A stretch of 41,813 bases of DNA from a bacterium (GCA_016931355.1 JAFGEX010000343.1:1-41813), one strand, 5' to 3'; counted from the first letter of the stretch, positions 8,471 through 18,488 are shown. A program made the numbers and translations. Notes: generated by a model from the sequence alone, not told the origin.

Positions 8471-9703
8471 TTATAATGATTTTCGAATGGCCGTCGCCGG
8501 AGACAGTTTTGCCGCATAAACAGCCGGATAAATTCCGACGATGATGGTCAACAAAAAGGTCCAGCTTGGATAAATCACAAATTGCCTCATTTCCATCACC
8601 GGATAAATCAATCGGCGAAAAGTGACACCGGCCCATTCAATCCCGCTGTAGTCGATGCCCATTTTGCCCACAGCCGCGGTGACGATGAAGCCGATACTGT
8701 TTCCCAGGAGTATGCTCAAAACCGCCAGGGCGCCCGCCTCGCATAAAATCAGTTTTGCCACCCCAAACGGACGCGTTCCGACCGCACGCAGCACGCCGAA
8801 TTCGAACATGCGCTCGTAAAGCGACATGAAGAGGGTGTTGACGATCCCCAACGCCACCACGCCGAATAAAACGGCTCCGATGAGCAAGGTGCTGAAATCC
8901 GACAAGTCCAACGCCGCTTTCAGTTCCGAACAAATTTTTGTCCATCCCAAGGCCTCATTCCCATTTTGAGAGTATTTCTCCCAGAAGGGAAGGGATTCAT
9001 CGCCGCCGTACTGGGATCCGGTGAATTGGATGGCGATTTCATGCACGTTGTCCGGGATGCCAAATATCTGTTGCGCTTTGATCAGACGGATGAACGCCAT
9101 GCCGGCGTCCATTTCCCGGATATTGAAACGAGTGATGCCGGAAACCCGGAACATTTCCTGCGAGAGGTCGCCGGTACGGGCTTCCGAAACGGTCACCACA
9201 ACCCGGTCTCCGAGTCCGACCTCGAGAAGATCCGCCAATTTGCTGCCGATCACGATGTCGTGGTCGTTCGGGCCGCTGAAAAACGAGCCCCTGATGATCG
9301 CCTCGTCCACCTGGGAAACGGCCGCCTCCGTCTCCGGCTGAATGCCGACCAATTCCACGGCGCTGAAATTGGCGGCGGAGCTGATCATGCCCAGATTCAT
9401 GACCCGCAGCGTGAAATGCCGGACAATCGGCTCTTTCTTCAGATCGGCCACGACGTCGTCGAGTCCGTTGATGGTCGCCTCCACGGATTGAGTCTGTCGA
9501 AACCCCTTCCGATGGATCTGGCCTTCTCCAAGAAAAGAGGCGGTCGCCGATTGGATCATATTCTCATTCATGCCGATGATCAGGGCGTCGGTGAAAATCA
9601 AGGCCGCCAATCCCAGGCCGATGGCTGTGCCCGCGATGAAGGAGCGGCGCTTGTTTCGGAACAGGTTCCGCCAGGCCAGTTTGAAATAAATCCACATCGC
9701 CAT
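8471..9703 (-). CDS. ABC transporter permease (FtsX/MacB-LolCE type)
   Basis: LAWRNLFRNKRRSFIAGTAIGLGLAALIFT N-terminus and FEFGVLRAVGTRPFGVAKLILCEA FtsX motif. Confidence 0.9.
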   Translation of the reverse strand: MAMWIYFKLAWRNLFRNKRRSFIAGTAIGLGLAALIFTDALIIGMNENMIQSATASFLGEGQIHRKGFRQTQSVEATINGLDDVVADLKKEPIVRHFTLRVMNLGMISSAANFSAVELVGIQPETEAAVSQVDEAIIRGSFFSGPNDHDIVIGSKLADLLEVGLGDRVVVTVSEARTGDLSQEMFRVSGITRFNIREMDAGMAFIRLIKAQQIFGIPDNVHEIAIQFTGSQYGGDESLPFWEKYSQNGNEALGWTKICSELKAALDLSDFSTLLIGAVLFGVVALGIVNTLFMSLYERMFEFGVLRAVGTRPFGVAKLILCEAGALAVLSILLGNSIGFIVTAAVGKMGIDYSGIEWAGVTFRRLIYPVMEMRQFVIYPSWTFLLTIIVGIYPAVYAAKLSPATAIRKSL

Positions 9704-9708
9704 AACCT

Positions 9709-10923
9709 CTAGTGGATTCTCATCGCCTTGGCCGGTCGGATATGCGCCGCCCGCAAGGCCGGGAAGACGCTGACCAGCGATGCGGACAGGAAGACCGACA
9801 AACCCGGCAGATACAACGTGCGCGCATTTACGGCCGAGTACATCTTGTCAAACGTGACGCCTCCGTAGGTAAACGGAGTCGGTATCGTGACTCCATGAAC
9901 GGACAAAAACCGGTTGATCAGCATGCTGACGCAGATCCCCAGAACGATGCTTGCCAGCGTGATGAGGTTGACCTCGCATACGACCTGCCAGAAAATCTGG
10001 CTCGGGCGGGTGCCGACGGCCTTTGCCATGCCGTATTCCCGGGTGCGCTCCAGCACCGACATCAGAACCGTGTTCAACACGCCGATGGACACAATCAGCA
10101 CGATCACAAAGATCATGATCCACATGCCCTCCAGATCGGCTTTCATCGCGTGATAAAAGGATCTGGCGAATTCCTGCCAGGGTTCCACCGACAATCCCGG
10201 TGCATGGAGCCGTTCCCTGATTGTTCGGGTCAGCCTGTCGATCGAATGAAGGTTTTTGGCAATCACGGCGATTTCATGAACCTGCGAGGGAAGGACGAAC
10301 AGTGCCTGGGCGTCCGCAAGATGCATGTAAACGGACATGCGGTCGCTCGTCTCCTCCCCGCTTTGAATGATGCCGACGATGCGGTACAAATCGTTGGCGA
10401 TGGAGCCGTCGGCTGCCTGCGACACCATGATCAATTCGTCGTCAACCGTCGCCTTCAGAACCTCCGCCAATGATTTTCCCAAAATGACACCGTGTTCCGC
10501 CCGCCCGCCGAAGGCCTTTCCGGAAATGATTTTTTGATTGAACCGCGTCGCCCGCTGTTCCCTTTCCGGATCGATCCCGATGATCTGAACGGCCGCGCTG
10601 TTGTCGCCGACGGATGCCAATCCCGCCGAATACAGCCTCGGCGTCCAGGTCTCCACGCCGGCCAGTCCCTGAATGGCCTGCCCGATTTGTTCGTAACGTT
10701 TGATGGAATTGTAAATCGAAGGCTTGTCCAGGTACCCTTTGCCGTGCACCTGAATATGACCCAGGCGATTCCGCGTGAACATGTCGATGATGTTGTTGTA
10801 AGTGCCGTCCGACCAGCCGATTGAAATCGCGGACAGGACGAAGCCGCCGAACATGGTAAGCAGGGTGAGGACAGTCCTCCGTTTCTGACGAAGGGTGTTT
10901 CGGAGTGCAATTTTGAATATCAT
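9709..10923 (-). CDS. ABC transporter permease (FtsX/MacB-LolCE type)
   Basis: IALRNTLRQKRRTVLTLLTMFGGFVLSAI; TREYGMAKAVGTRPSQIFWQVVCEV. Confidence 0.9.
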   Translation of the reverse strand: MIFKIALRNTLRQKRRTVLTLLTMFGGFVLSAISIGWSDGTYNNIIDMFTRNRLGHIQVHGKGYLDKPSIYNSIKRYEQIGQAIQGLAGVETWTPRLYSAGLASVGDNSAAVQIIGIDPEREQRATRFNQKIISGKAFGGRAEHGVILGKSLAEVLKATVDDELIMVSQAADGSIANDLYRIVGIIQSGEETSDRMSVYMHLADAQALFVLPSQVHEIAVIAKNLHSIDRLTRTIRERLHAPGLSVEPWQEFARSFYHAMKADLEGMWIMIFVIVLIVSIGVLNTVLMSVLERTREYGMAKAVGTRPSQIFWQVVCEVNLITLASIVLGICVSMLINRFLSVHGVTIPTPFTYGGVTFDKMYSAVNARTLYLPGLSVFLSASLVSVFPALRAAHIRPAKAMRIH

Positions 10924-10924
10924 G

Positions 10925-11686
10925 TCACCGTCCGGATTGCAGGTTTCTCAAATTGAAAACGTCATCCGCGACAGGAACGTCGAACGCGGCATCCAGGTAT
11001 CGAATGATCGTTTTCTGCCCTTCCTTGTTCTGCGGAATCAGTTCCATCACGGTCGGAATCCTGCGGTTGCCCAGCACTTGAATATCCTTAAAATGAATCA
11101 GGCGCATCAGCCCGCCTTTTTCATCATAATATTCTTCCCACACCGGCAGCGTGTCCTCACGCCGCACCGCCACGACAACCTTGCCCCAGACGACGGCCAC
11201 ATTTTCATTGGGGATCAACCGAAGATAAATCAAGCTGTCCTGCGCGTCTTCCCCGCGGATCCGTTCAAACTGATAGTCGTCCGTCCAGGTATATTCTTTG
11301 ACGAGATCATCATTGGTAAAATCGGATCCCATCCAGGAGCTCATCATCATGGAAGGGGGGACCTTGATGACCTTGTTGATCTTGGGCAGGTAATTCCACA
11401 TCTCATTCTTGATTCGCAGAGTCGCCACGCCTTCATCCTTGGCGGGTGCCAAAATGCGGATGAAGGTCTTGTCCATCCCCTTGAACCAGGCCTTCATCTT
11501 GAGGGTGCGCTCCCAATGAGGGGTTTGGATCACCATCTCCATTCGGACATAACTGGAGTTGCTTCGGTAGAGTGCATCCAGTCGCCGGACCATTTCCTGG
11601 ACATCCGGCGCTGCGTTGTTCTCTCCCGCCCCGAGCCTGAAGGGGACGTGAACGGCGGCGATCCATACGAATAAGAATCTTTTCAT
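10925..11686 (-). CDS. LolA-like outer-membrane lipoprotein-sorting protein (COG2834 type)
   Basis: MKRFLFVWIAAVHVPFRLGAG signal peptide; MWNYLPKINKVIKVPPSMMMSSWMGSDFTNDDLVKEYTW signature; 2 bp from the permease start. Confidence 0.85.
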   Translation of the reverse strand: MKRFLFVWIAAVHVPFRLGAGENNAAPDVQEMVRRLDALYRSNSSYVRMEMVIQTPHWERTLKMKAWFKGMDKTFIRILAPAKDEGVATLRIKNEMWNYLPKINKVIKVPPSMMMSSWMGSDFTNDDLVKEYTWTDDYQFERIRGEDAQDSLIYLRLIPNENVAVVWGKVVVAVRREDTLPVWEEYYDEKGGLMRLIHFKDIQVLGNRRIPTVMELIPQNKEGQKTIIRYLDAAFDVPVADDVFNLRNLQSGR

Positions 11687-11813
11687 GAGCATCCTTCGCT
11701 CCTTGGCGGAAAAAATCAACGGTTTTAAAGTTCTGTTTAAAAGGGAAATTCGACGGATCCAGTCCCGGGTCCTGCCGCGGGACCGTCCGGAAGGGGCGCA
11801 CGGCCGGGCGTCC

Positions 11814-13256
11814 CTACAAAGTCCGGTCCGGCACCCACATGTCCTGCCAGGTCAATCCGCATTTCCGCGCCATATCCAGGCAGTACTCCAGCCTCCCCAA
11901 ATCCGCATCCGCGTTGTTCGTGCCGAACGTGAATTTCACGCCTGCCTCTTTTGCGCGCCTGATGAAGGCTTCGCTTGGGATCCGGTAGCGCGCATTGATT
12001 TCGACCGCCACTCCGTTACTGACCGCCGCATCGATCACCTGCTGCATGCGCTCAGGAGTCCAGAGCGAATCGTACTCAGAAGCCAGCGTGTCCGGCAGGA
12101 AGGTCGCGTTGACGTAGATGTCGATCGGTTCATTTTCCATGATCGATGCGATGCGGTTCACCAGCATGTCCATGAATGCCTGCCTGTCCCCGACATGCAC
12201 TTCTTCGGGTATCCAAAGCCGCATGCGCCTGCCCTGATCGTCTGTGAATGTCATGGCGTCCGTGAACACATAATCGAAACGGTCGATCATTTTCCTGGAG
12301 AAAAGGCCTGTCCATTCGCGGCCCTCGGCCTGCATGCCGATAAAGGCCGGGATGCCCTGCATGGATTTCAAATACGCTTCGATCCCGCGGTCGTCTGAGA
12401 TGGGGAAACCGAGTCCGCAGTTGGCTGCGATTCCGTAGAAAATCCCGGTCTTTCTCGAATTCTCCAGCGCCTTTTCAGGCGTCAAACCGCCCTTGGCGTG
12501 CACATGCAGATCCAGAACCGGGAAATTCTCCATGCCCAGACGCACGATTTCCTCATCGATGGAGTCCGCAGCAGCGGCATACCCTGAATAGCCCGGATCA
12601 TCCGGAAGAATCTTCACCCGGATGTTTCGGTAATGGACTTCGCTGCCCGGATCATGGCATTGCAGGGCGAATGTGCCGGATGAAAGGCTGCGTCCCGGTT
12701 CCCCGGACTCCAGTTTTTCCGGCTCCGTGTAGTCCACGACCGGGATACCGTCCAGAGACACCTGGATCCGTTTGCCGCGTACTGAAATCCCGATGCGGAA
12801 CCATTTGTCGTCCCGGGCCATGGCCTTGTACAGGTTGCGTACACCGTACAGGCTCGCGGTTTTCTTCAGTTCGCGGTAATCCCCTTCCCCTTTATGAGAA
12901 TTATTGACCTGGACTTCGTAGCCTTGCGACGGCCAGCCATCCTCCTGGAAGCGGGTGTGAAAATAGATGCCGGAATTGGCGCCTGGTTTTGTCAGCACTT
13001 CAGCGCTGAATTCGAAATTGCTGATATCCGCCTGCTCTTGGTCGCCCTTATAAAAGAGATGGGCCCTGGGCCCCCTGCATATCAATTCGCCGTTTTCCAC
13101 AGAGAACGAACCCGGATTCTCGGAGGCCTTCCATCCGTCCAGGTTTTTACCGTTGAAAAGGGAGGTCCATCCAGTTTCGGTCGTGCAGGACAACAATCCG
13201 GATAACAGGACGAATCCGGAGAGGAAAAGGAACACCCGCATTTTTAAATCAGTCAT
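11814..13256 (-). CDS. Lipoprotein with N-terminal DUF1080 (3-keto-disaccharide hydrolase-like) and C-terminal PHP-like metallohydrolase domain
   Basis: LLSGLLSCTTETGWTSLFNGKNLDGWKA...GANSGIYFHTRF...EVQVNN (DUF1080); FPVLDLHVHAKGGLTPEKALENSRKTGIFYGIAANCGLG ... FTFGTNNADADLGRLEYCLDMA (PHP-like). Confidence 0.85.
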   Translation of the reverse strand: MTDLKMRVFLFLSGFVLLSGLLSCTTETGWTSLFNGKNLDGWKASENPGSFSVENGELICRGPRAHLFYKGDQEQADISNFEFSAEVLTKPGANSGIYFHTRFQEDGWPSQGYEVQVNNSHKGEGDYRELKKTASLYGVRNLYKAMARDDKWFRIGISVRGKRIQVSLDGIPVVDYTEPEKLESGEPGRSLSSGTFALQCHDPGSEVHYRNIRVKILPDDPGYSGYAAAADSIDEEIVRLGMENFPVLDLHVHAKGGLTPEKALENSRKTGIFYGIAANCGLGFPISDDRGIEAYLKSMQGIPAFIGMQAEGREWTGLFSRKMIDRFDYVFTDAMTFTDDQGRRMRLWIPEEVHVGDRQAFMDMLVNRIASIMENEPIDIYVNATFLPDTLASEYDSLWTPERMQQVIDAAVSNGVAVEINARYRIPSEAFIRRAKEAGVKFTFGTNNADADLGRLEYCLDMARKCGLTWQDMWVPDRTL

Positions 13257-14359
13257 GATTTGTCTCCCATGAGCCACTCGACGATGTAGGGATTTCCGAA
13301 ATCCACATTCCCGAGTTCCGTCTGGCTGAAATCCACGCCTTTGAATGATGTATCCTTCAGGTTCGCATGCCCGAGCTTTGCATAGGACATGCCCGCTTTT
13401 TCGAAATTGGCGGAAGACAGATTGGCGCTCGTGAAATCCGCGGAATGGCAGTCAGCCCCGGTAAAATCCGCTCCGGAACAATCCGCGAGGCTCACATTGG
13501 CGCCGTGAAAATCCGCATGCTGAAACACGGCCATGGCCAGAGTGGCGCGTGAAAGATTGGCGCCGTAGAGAACCGTCCTTTCCCCGACTGCTCCGGAAAG
13601 ATTGGCCATGGACAGATTCGCCTCCCTGAGGTTGCAGTCGGACAGAACCGCCTTTTCCAGGTCCGCTTCCTCGAGATCCGCCTTCCGGAGATTCACATTC
13701 TTGAACACCTTGCCTTTCAGGGGCATGCCGGACAGATTGCATTCGGAAAAATCCGCTCCGGCGAAATGGCAGGAGGAGAGGTTCAGGCTGCGCAGGTCCT
13801 GGCCCGGCATCTTCGTGTTTTCCAGATTGAGCTGCGCCATCCGGCAGCCGTTCATCGCTGCTTTGGTCAGATCCGCTGCGAACAGGTTCGAACCCTTGAG
13901 CAGGGCGCCGGAGAGATCGGCCTGGCGCAGAACGGTGTGCTTCAGGATCGTGCCTGTCAGGTTGGCCTGCACCAGCTTCGCGCCGGAAAGGTTGGCGCCG
14001 CTGAAATCCGCTCCGGAGAGGTCCGCACCGCGCAGGTCCGCGCCTCTCAGGTCCGCGCTGGAGAAATCCGCGTCGCGGAGAATCGCTTTGAATAAGATGC
14101 AACCGCCGGCACTCGCGATTTTCAGCATGGCCCCGGTCAGATCCGCACCGCGCAGATCCGTGCCGCTTAAGTTGGCGGATTTGAAGCGTACGAACCGGAG
14201 ATTGGCATGATGCATCCTGAATCCGCTGAGATCCAGGTTCTCCTCCACCATGGCCTCCAGGTTCAGGGGCTCCTGGAGGCTGTCGAGCTGCTGGCGCCTC
14301 ATCATCCCCAGGGCTTTTCTTGTGCTGAGGACGAGCTTCACGTGCTTCGGATTGGCCAT
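13253..14359 (-). CDS. Pentapeptide-repeat protein
   Basis: 368 aa; long run of A(D/N)LXX repeats: ANLSGTDLRGADLTGAMLK...DADFSSADLRGADLRGADLSGADFSGANLSGAKL. Confidence 0.95.
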   Translation of the reverse strand: MANPKHVKLVLSTRKALGMMRRQQLDSLQEPLNLEAMVEENLDLSGFRMHHANLRFVRFKSANLSGTDLRGADLTGAMLKIASAGGCILFKAILRDADFSSADLRGADLRGADLSGADFSGANLSGAKLVQANLTGTILKHTVLRQADLSGALLKGSNLFAADLTKAAMNGCRMAQLNLENTKMPGQDLRSLNLSSCHFAGADFSECNLSGMPLKGKVFKNVNLRKADLEEADLEKAVLSDCNLREANLSMANLSGAVGERTVLYGANLSRATLAMAVFQHADFHGANVSLADCSGADFTGADCHSADFTSANLSSANFEKAGMSYAKLGHANLKDTSFKGVDFSQTELGNVDFGNPYIVEWLMGDKS

Positions 14360-14622
14360 GACAGTATCCTTTTTTTCAGAGAAGAAAGAGGCCTGCTACC
14401 GGTCGGGTTTCAGATGATTCCGCGTGTGCTCTGCGAAATATTTTGTAAAATGCAGGCCGTTCCCTGTTGATGATCTTCAGCCGGTGCGTTCAAGAGTAAG
14501 AAAATCAATCCTCCTGAAAATATCAAGATATTCTTTCAGAAAAGGAACCAAATCCGCGGGCGGGAGTTTAGAGATGTTCGGGGAATGTGAAGCAAGGTCG
14601 AGAGGCAAAAGGGGTGACTGTC

Positions 14623-15555
14623 ATGAAACGGAAACCATTCGGAATGGCGGCAGGCCTGCTGTGCCTGCTTTTCATCGCGTTAAAAATCGGAGCCCAGGAC
14701 AACATGAAACAGAAACCATTGACCCGGGAAGAGGAGCGGGTGATTCTCCACAAAGGGACGGAGGCGCCCTTTACAGGCGAATACGTCGATCATCATGAAA
14801 AAGGAACGTATGTGTGCAGGCAATGCGGTGCGGCTCTCTACAAGTCCGAGGACAAGTTCGAATCCCATTGCGGGTGGCCCTCCTTCGACGACGAGATCGA
14901 GGGCGCGGTGAAACGCGTCCCGGACCGGGACGGGATGCGGACGGAAATCGTATGCGCGAAATGCGGCGGGCATCTCGGACATGTTTTTCTCAATGAAGGG
15001 TTCACTTCAAAGAACACGCGGCATTGCGTGAATTCGATTTCCATGGATTTCATCCCAGCCGCTTCTGCTGCTGCAGAAGAGACGGCTGTATTCGCGGGCG
15101 GCTGTTTCTGGGGCGTGGAGCATCATTTCGCCGGGAAGAAAGGTGTGATTTCAACAGAGGTCGGGTACACGGGCGGGCATACTCAGAATCCGACCTACGA
15201 GGAGGTGTGTTCGCACGGCACAGGCCACGCGGAGGCGCTCAAGGTCGTATTCGATCCCTCGCAAACCTCTTTCGAGGAATTGGCCAAACTGTTCTTCGAA
15301 ATACACGATCCCACGCAGGTAAACCGCCAGGGCCCGGACATCGGAGACCAGTACCGAAGCCAAATATTCTATCAGAGCGAATCGCAAAAAAAGACGGCTG
15401 AAAAACTGATACGCATCCTGGTGGAAAAGGGATTGCGCATCGCCACGAAGCTCACGAAGGCGGGCGAATTCTGGAAGGCGGAGGACTACCACCAGGATTA
15501 TTACGAGAAAACCGGAAAGCAGCCTTACTGCCATGTGTACACGAAGCGGTTCTGA
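14623..15555 (+). CDS. msrBA: Bifunctional methionine sulfoxide reductase MsrB-MsrA with signal peptide
   Basis: MKRKPFGMAAGLLCLLFIALKIGAQ; MsrB CXXC motifs (CRQC, CAKC) and NTRHCVNSISMDF; MsrA GGCFWGVEHHF and GTGHAEALKVVFDP. Confidence 0.93.
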   Translation: MKRKPFGMAAGLLCLLFIALKIGAQDNMKQKPLTREEERVILHKGTEAPFTGEYVDHHEKGTYVCRQCGAALYKSEDKFESHCGWPSFDDEIEGAVKRVPDRDGMRTEIVCAKCGGHLGHVFLNEGFTSKNTRHCVNSISMDFIPAASAAAEETAVFAGGCFWGVEHHFAGKKGVISTEVGYTGGHTQNPTYEEVCSHGTGHAEALKVVFDPSQTSFEELAKLFFEIHDPTQVNRQGPDIGDQYRSQIFYQSESQKKTAEKLIRILVEKGLRIATKLTKAGEFWKAEDYHQDYYEKTGKQPYCHVYTKRF

Positions 15556-15562
15556 GCAGAAC

Positions 15563-15587
15563 GGGGATCGGGGACCGGGGATAGGGG
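15563..15587 (+). other. Perfect G-quadruplex motif (4 x G4, 3-nt loops)
   Basis: GGGGATCGGGGACCGGGGATAGGGG, starting 8 nt after the msrBA stop codon. Confidence 0.8.
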
Positions 15588-15784
15588 TTCGGGAAAGATG
15601 CGCTTCAAGCATCGAAGGGGTTTGGAAAATTTTCCTCCGGGAGGTCAGCCCATTACCGATGCTTCATGTGCACAAAGGTTTGGACTGGTCAGCGAAGGGG
15701 AAGACCTACCGGAGGTGATGGTATCAGATCTTTCAATAAATCTGAAATCGTGAATCTGCTATCTGGATTCTGAGATAATTTTGG

Positions 15785-15895
15785 GGACGCTGTCATCCCG
15801 GGCCAACAGGGCAGGCAGATTTACAGTCCTGGTTGAGATTCCTCAATGCCTTCGGTGCATACAAGCCTCACGCCCGGGATACAGGGAGGGAATTA
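15785..15895 (-). repeat. CCCGGG-type intergenic repeat (family 2), minus-orientation copy
   Basis: Reverse complement contains TATGCACCGAAGGCATTGAGGAATC...CTGTTGGCCCGGGATGACAGCG, resembling 18860-18925. Confidence 0.4.
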
Positions 15896-15921
15896 CCGGA
15901 GGATTCATTTCTGACGATGCA

Positions 15922-16914
15922 TCACCGCACGACAAACACCGGCTGCATCCATGCAGCGCGCCCCTTTGAATCCGTGATTTTCGCGCGTACGTAATTTCTT
16001 TCGTCTGACAGATGATAAACGGCAGGATTTCTTTTTGTCGAACGCAGGATTTTCCCGCCCGAACCGATGAACTCGGTTTTATATTCCAGCCCCGCTTCCC
16101 GCTCGATCAAAATCTCGATTTTCCGTTGCTGAATGTGGAGATTCCGGATCCCGACTCCTGTGCTGGAATAGAAAAGCCCGGATTCGAGGCTCCTGAGTAT
16201 GTCCTCCGGTTCCAGCCGCATCGCCTGAACAACGATCCATCCCCTGCCCGGATTGGAAAGTTCCGGCGAGAACCTCTTATACTCATGGCCGTCGTCCGAG
16301 GCGATGCCGTACATGCGCCTGCCCGAAGTGAGCACGAAATCCCAGACTTCCTCCAGTCCCGGATGGTTTTCATCCCCCTCATTGTTGGTGCCCGGGCACC
16401 CGTTGTACAGTTCGAACAAATTGCAGTTTTCCGCGCCGGACAGGGCGTACCGGTCCAGCCTCCACTGGAAATTCGGATGATTGATCACAGGGACGCCGTT
16501 CTGCCTGCGCACATCATCGATCAATTCCTGGAGCACTGTGGATACGGTTTCGCCATGCCAGGGCAGTATCGCTTCGCGGATGTTAAGGCCGTTGATTTCG
16601 AGCAGGTCCTCTCCGGAATATCCCATGATTTCCTCTCCCGGCATGAGAAGAAACGAGGAGTCCGCGAGAGCGGTCAGTTCCGGCGGGTATGTGACGACGG
16701 AGTGATCCGTGATAACGAGGAATGAATAGCCGCGGTCCTTGTACCATTGCGCGACCCCCGGCACTGTGGAATCACTTTCCCCCTCGCGCGCATGTGTGTG
16801 CGTATTGCCCTTGTACCAGCGCATGCCCGCCGTGTCGCGGATTTCGAAACGAAGGCGAGGGGAGGTGCAGTATATAATAAAAAGGAGGATGAACAGGATT
16901 GAATACCGTTTCAT
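15922..16914 (-). CDS. PHP-domain metallohydrolase, CehA/McbA family-like
   Basis: MRWYKGNTHTHAREGESDSTVPGVAQWYKDRGYSFLVITDHSVVTYP...INHPNF...GIASDDGHEYKRF. Confidence 0.85.
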   Translation of the reverse strand: MKRYSILFILLFIIYCTSPRLRFEIRDTAGMRWYKGNTHTHAREGESDSTVPGVAQWYKDRGYSFLVITDHSVVTYPPELTALADSSFLLMPGEEIMGYSGEDLLEINGLNIREAILPWHGETVSTVLQELIDDVRRQNGVPVINHPNFQWRLDRYALSGAENCNLFELYNGCPGTNNEGDENHPGLEEVWDFVLTSGRRMYGIASDDGHEYKRFSPELSNPGRGWIVVQAMRLEPEDILRSLESGLFYSSTGVGIRNLHIQQRKIEILIEREAGLEYKTEFIGSGGKILRSTKRNPAVYHLSDERNYVRAKITDSKGRAAWMQPVFVVR

Positions 16915-16979
16915 TCGATTTTCCTTTTCACTTTCAGCACGGCGTTCTCGTGATGTTGTCGATTCACGAACGGTTCCGG

Positions 16980-18488
16980 CTAAACCAGGAGCATCAACGA
17001 ACTCAACGGCAGGCTGACGATTCTCGGATCGTCGATCCGGGTTTCCTCGGTTTGTGTGACCAACAACCCGAAAGGCGCATTGTTCTGAGTTTTTTCTATG
17101 AAAGAGCGCAATCCCTCGGTATCCCGGAGGGGATCAATCCTGCGCTGGTACTTGACCTCAATGGGGATGCGCTTTGCGCCGATGGTAATGACAAAATCGA
17201 CTTCCGGTTCGTTCTTTCTTTCCGGAAAATGGGACAAATCCAGGCCACCAAGAGTGGATAGGACGGAGCCGGTCACGCTTTCGGCAATATATCCGGCCAT
17301 TGTCGTCAGATGCGGCTCATTCTGAAGCGCAGTCGGATCGAGGGGGATTTTTTCCTGCAGCCAGCTCATCCGAAGACCATGGTCGGCGAGACAGATTTTG
17401 GAAGCGCCTCGTTTCCTTTTCAGGCGTATTTCGAGCGGTGGGATGAGGCGGATGAGCAGGGTATTGTCAAGAAACTTCAAGTATTGAGTGATTCTATGAG
17501 GACCGACGTTTGCTCCGATGGCCCGATGAACCTCGCGGGCATAGGTTTCCGGCGGTGTGGATTGGCCCGCATAACGGCATGCGAGGCGGAATGTTTCTTC
17601 GAGCAATTGAGGATCCCGCTTGCGGCCTTTTTCTCCGATCCGCAGGTCATGCTGAATGACGCGCCTGATCACGTTTTCGTTGAGCTGATCCGCGATGTAC
17701 TCCCATTGGATATCCATCCTTTCATGACCGATGGGGTACCCGCCTCTCTCGGAGAACCATGAAAATGCCCGGTCTTTTTTGTCTTTTTTGTTTTCTCCAT
17801 GATTCTTCAGGTCGAGCCAGAAATCCTTGCGCGTCAGGGCTTCGAGCCCGTTTTCCTCCCAGAACGGATTTCCGAGATCGACAGAATGGAATTTTGCAAT
17901 GTCCGTCAGCGACAGGACGCCGGCGTCAATCGTGGAGATTCTTCCCGCAAGGCTGTCCCTGCCCATTTCGAGCCTCAAGGCCGAACTGCCGGTGACGATC
18001 ATTTGAAGCGTGGAATGATCGACGAGAAATTTCAATTGCGCATCCCAATCTTCGAGATTCTGGACCTCGTCCAAAAAAATGCATGCGGGCGTTCCGGCGT
18101 GGGCCGCTTCGTTTAAGGTCTTCCGGAGGACCGTTCTTTCATACCATTCCACAATTCGGAGAATGGGTTCGGAAAGCCGCTTGAAGGAGGGTATTTCCTC
18201 GAACTGCAGGCGCATGATTCGATCGGGCGCAATGCCCTTTTTCAGCAGATCGCTGATCATCTGTTTCTGGGCTACTGTTTTGCCGATCTGCCTGGGGCCT
18301 CGGACAATGACGATGGGTGCCAGCCGCCTTTCAAATCGTGTTTTCATCTGATCGACAAGGTGGCGCCGCGTTTCGGGCAGCACGGACATCGGCTTGTCCT
18401 GCCACCAGGGATTCATCTCCAGAATGTCCGAAACCAGAACATCGGAGAGTTCCATGCCGCTGAAGTAAAACGATTTATCTTCCTGCAT
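16980..18488 (-). CDS. AAA_14 / DUF4143 ATPase
   Basis: IVVRGPRQIGKTVAQKQMI (Walker A), ACIFLDEVQNLEDWDAQLKFLVD (Walker B), C-terminal nuclease-like EPEVDFVITIGAKRIPIEVKYQ. Start at MQEDKSFYFSG. Confidence 0.9.
   Translation of the reverse strand: MQEDKSFYFSGMELSDVLVSDILEMNPWWQDKPMSVLPETRRHLVDQMKTRFERRLAPIVIVRGPRQIGKTVAQKQMISDLLKKGIAPDRIMRLQFEEIPSFKRLSEPILRIVEWYERTVLRKTLNEAAHAGTPACIFLDEVQNLEDWDAQLKFLVDHSTLQMIVTGSSALRLEMGRDSLAGRISTIDAGVLSLTDIAKFHSVDLGNPFWEENGLEALTRKDFWLDLKNHGENKKDKKDRAFSWFSERGGYPIGHERMDIQWEYIADQLNENVIRRVIQHDLRIGEKGRKRDPQLLEETFRLACRYAGQSTPPETYAREVHRAIGANVGPHRITQYLKFLDNTLLIRLIPPLEIRLKRKRGASKICLADHGLRMSWLQEKIPLDPTALQNEPHLTTMAGYIAESVTGSVLSTLGGLDLSHFPERKNEPEVDFVITIGAKRIPIEVKYQRRIDPLRDTEGLRSFIEKTQNNAPFGLLVTQTEETRIDDPRIVSLPLSSLMLLV

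Noticed and set aside
13253-14359. Qnr-like fluoroquinolone resistance by the pentapeptide-repeat protein
   Set aside because: The pentapeptide fold alone does not indicate gyrase protection. The gene is longer than Qnr proteins and sits with a DUF1080-PHP gene rather than resistance genes.
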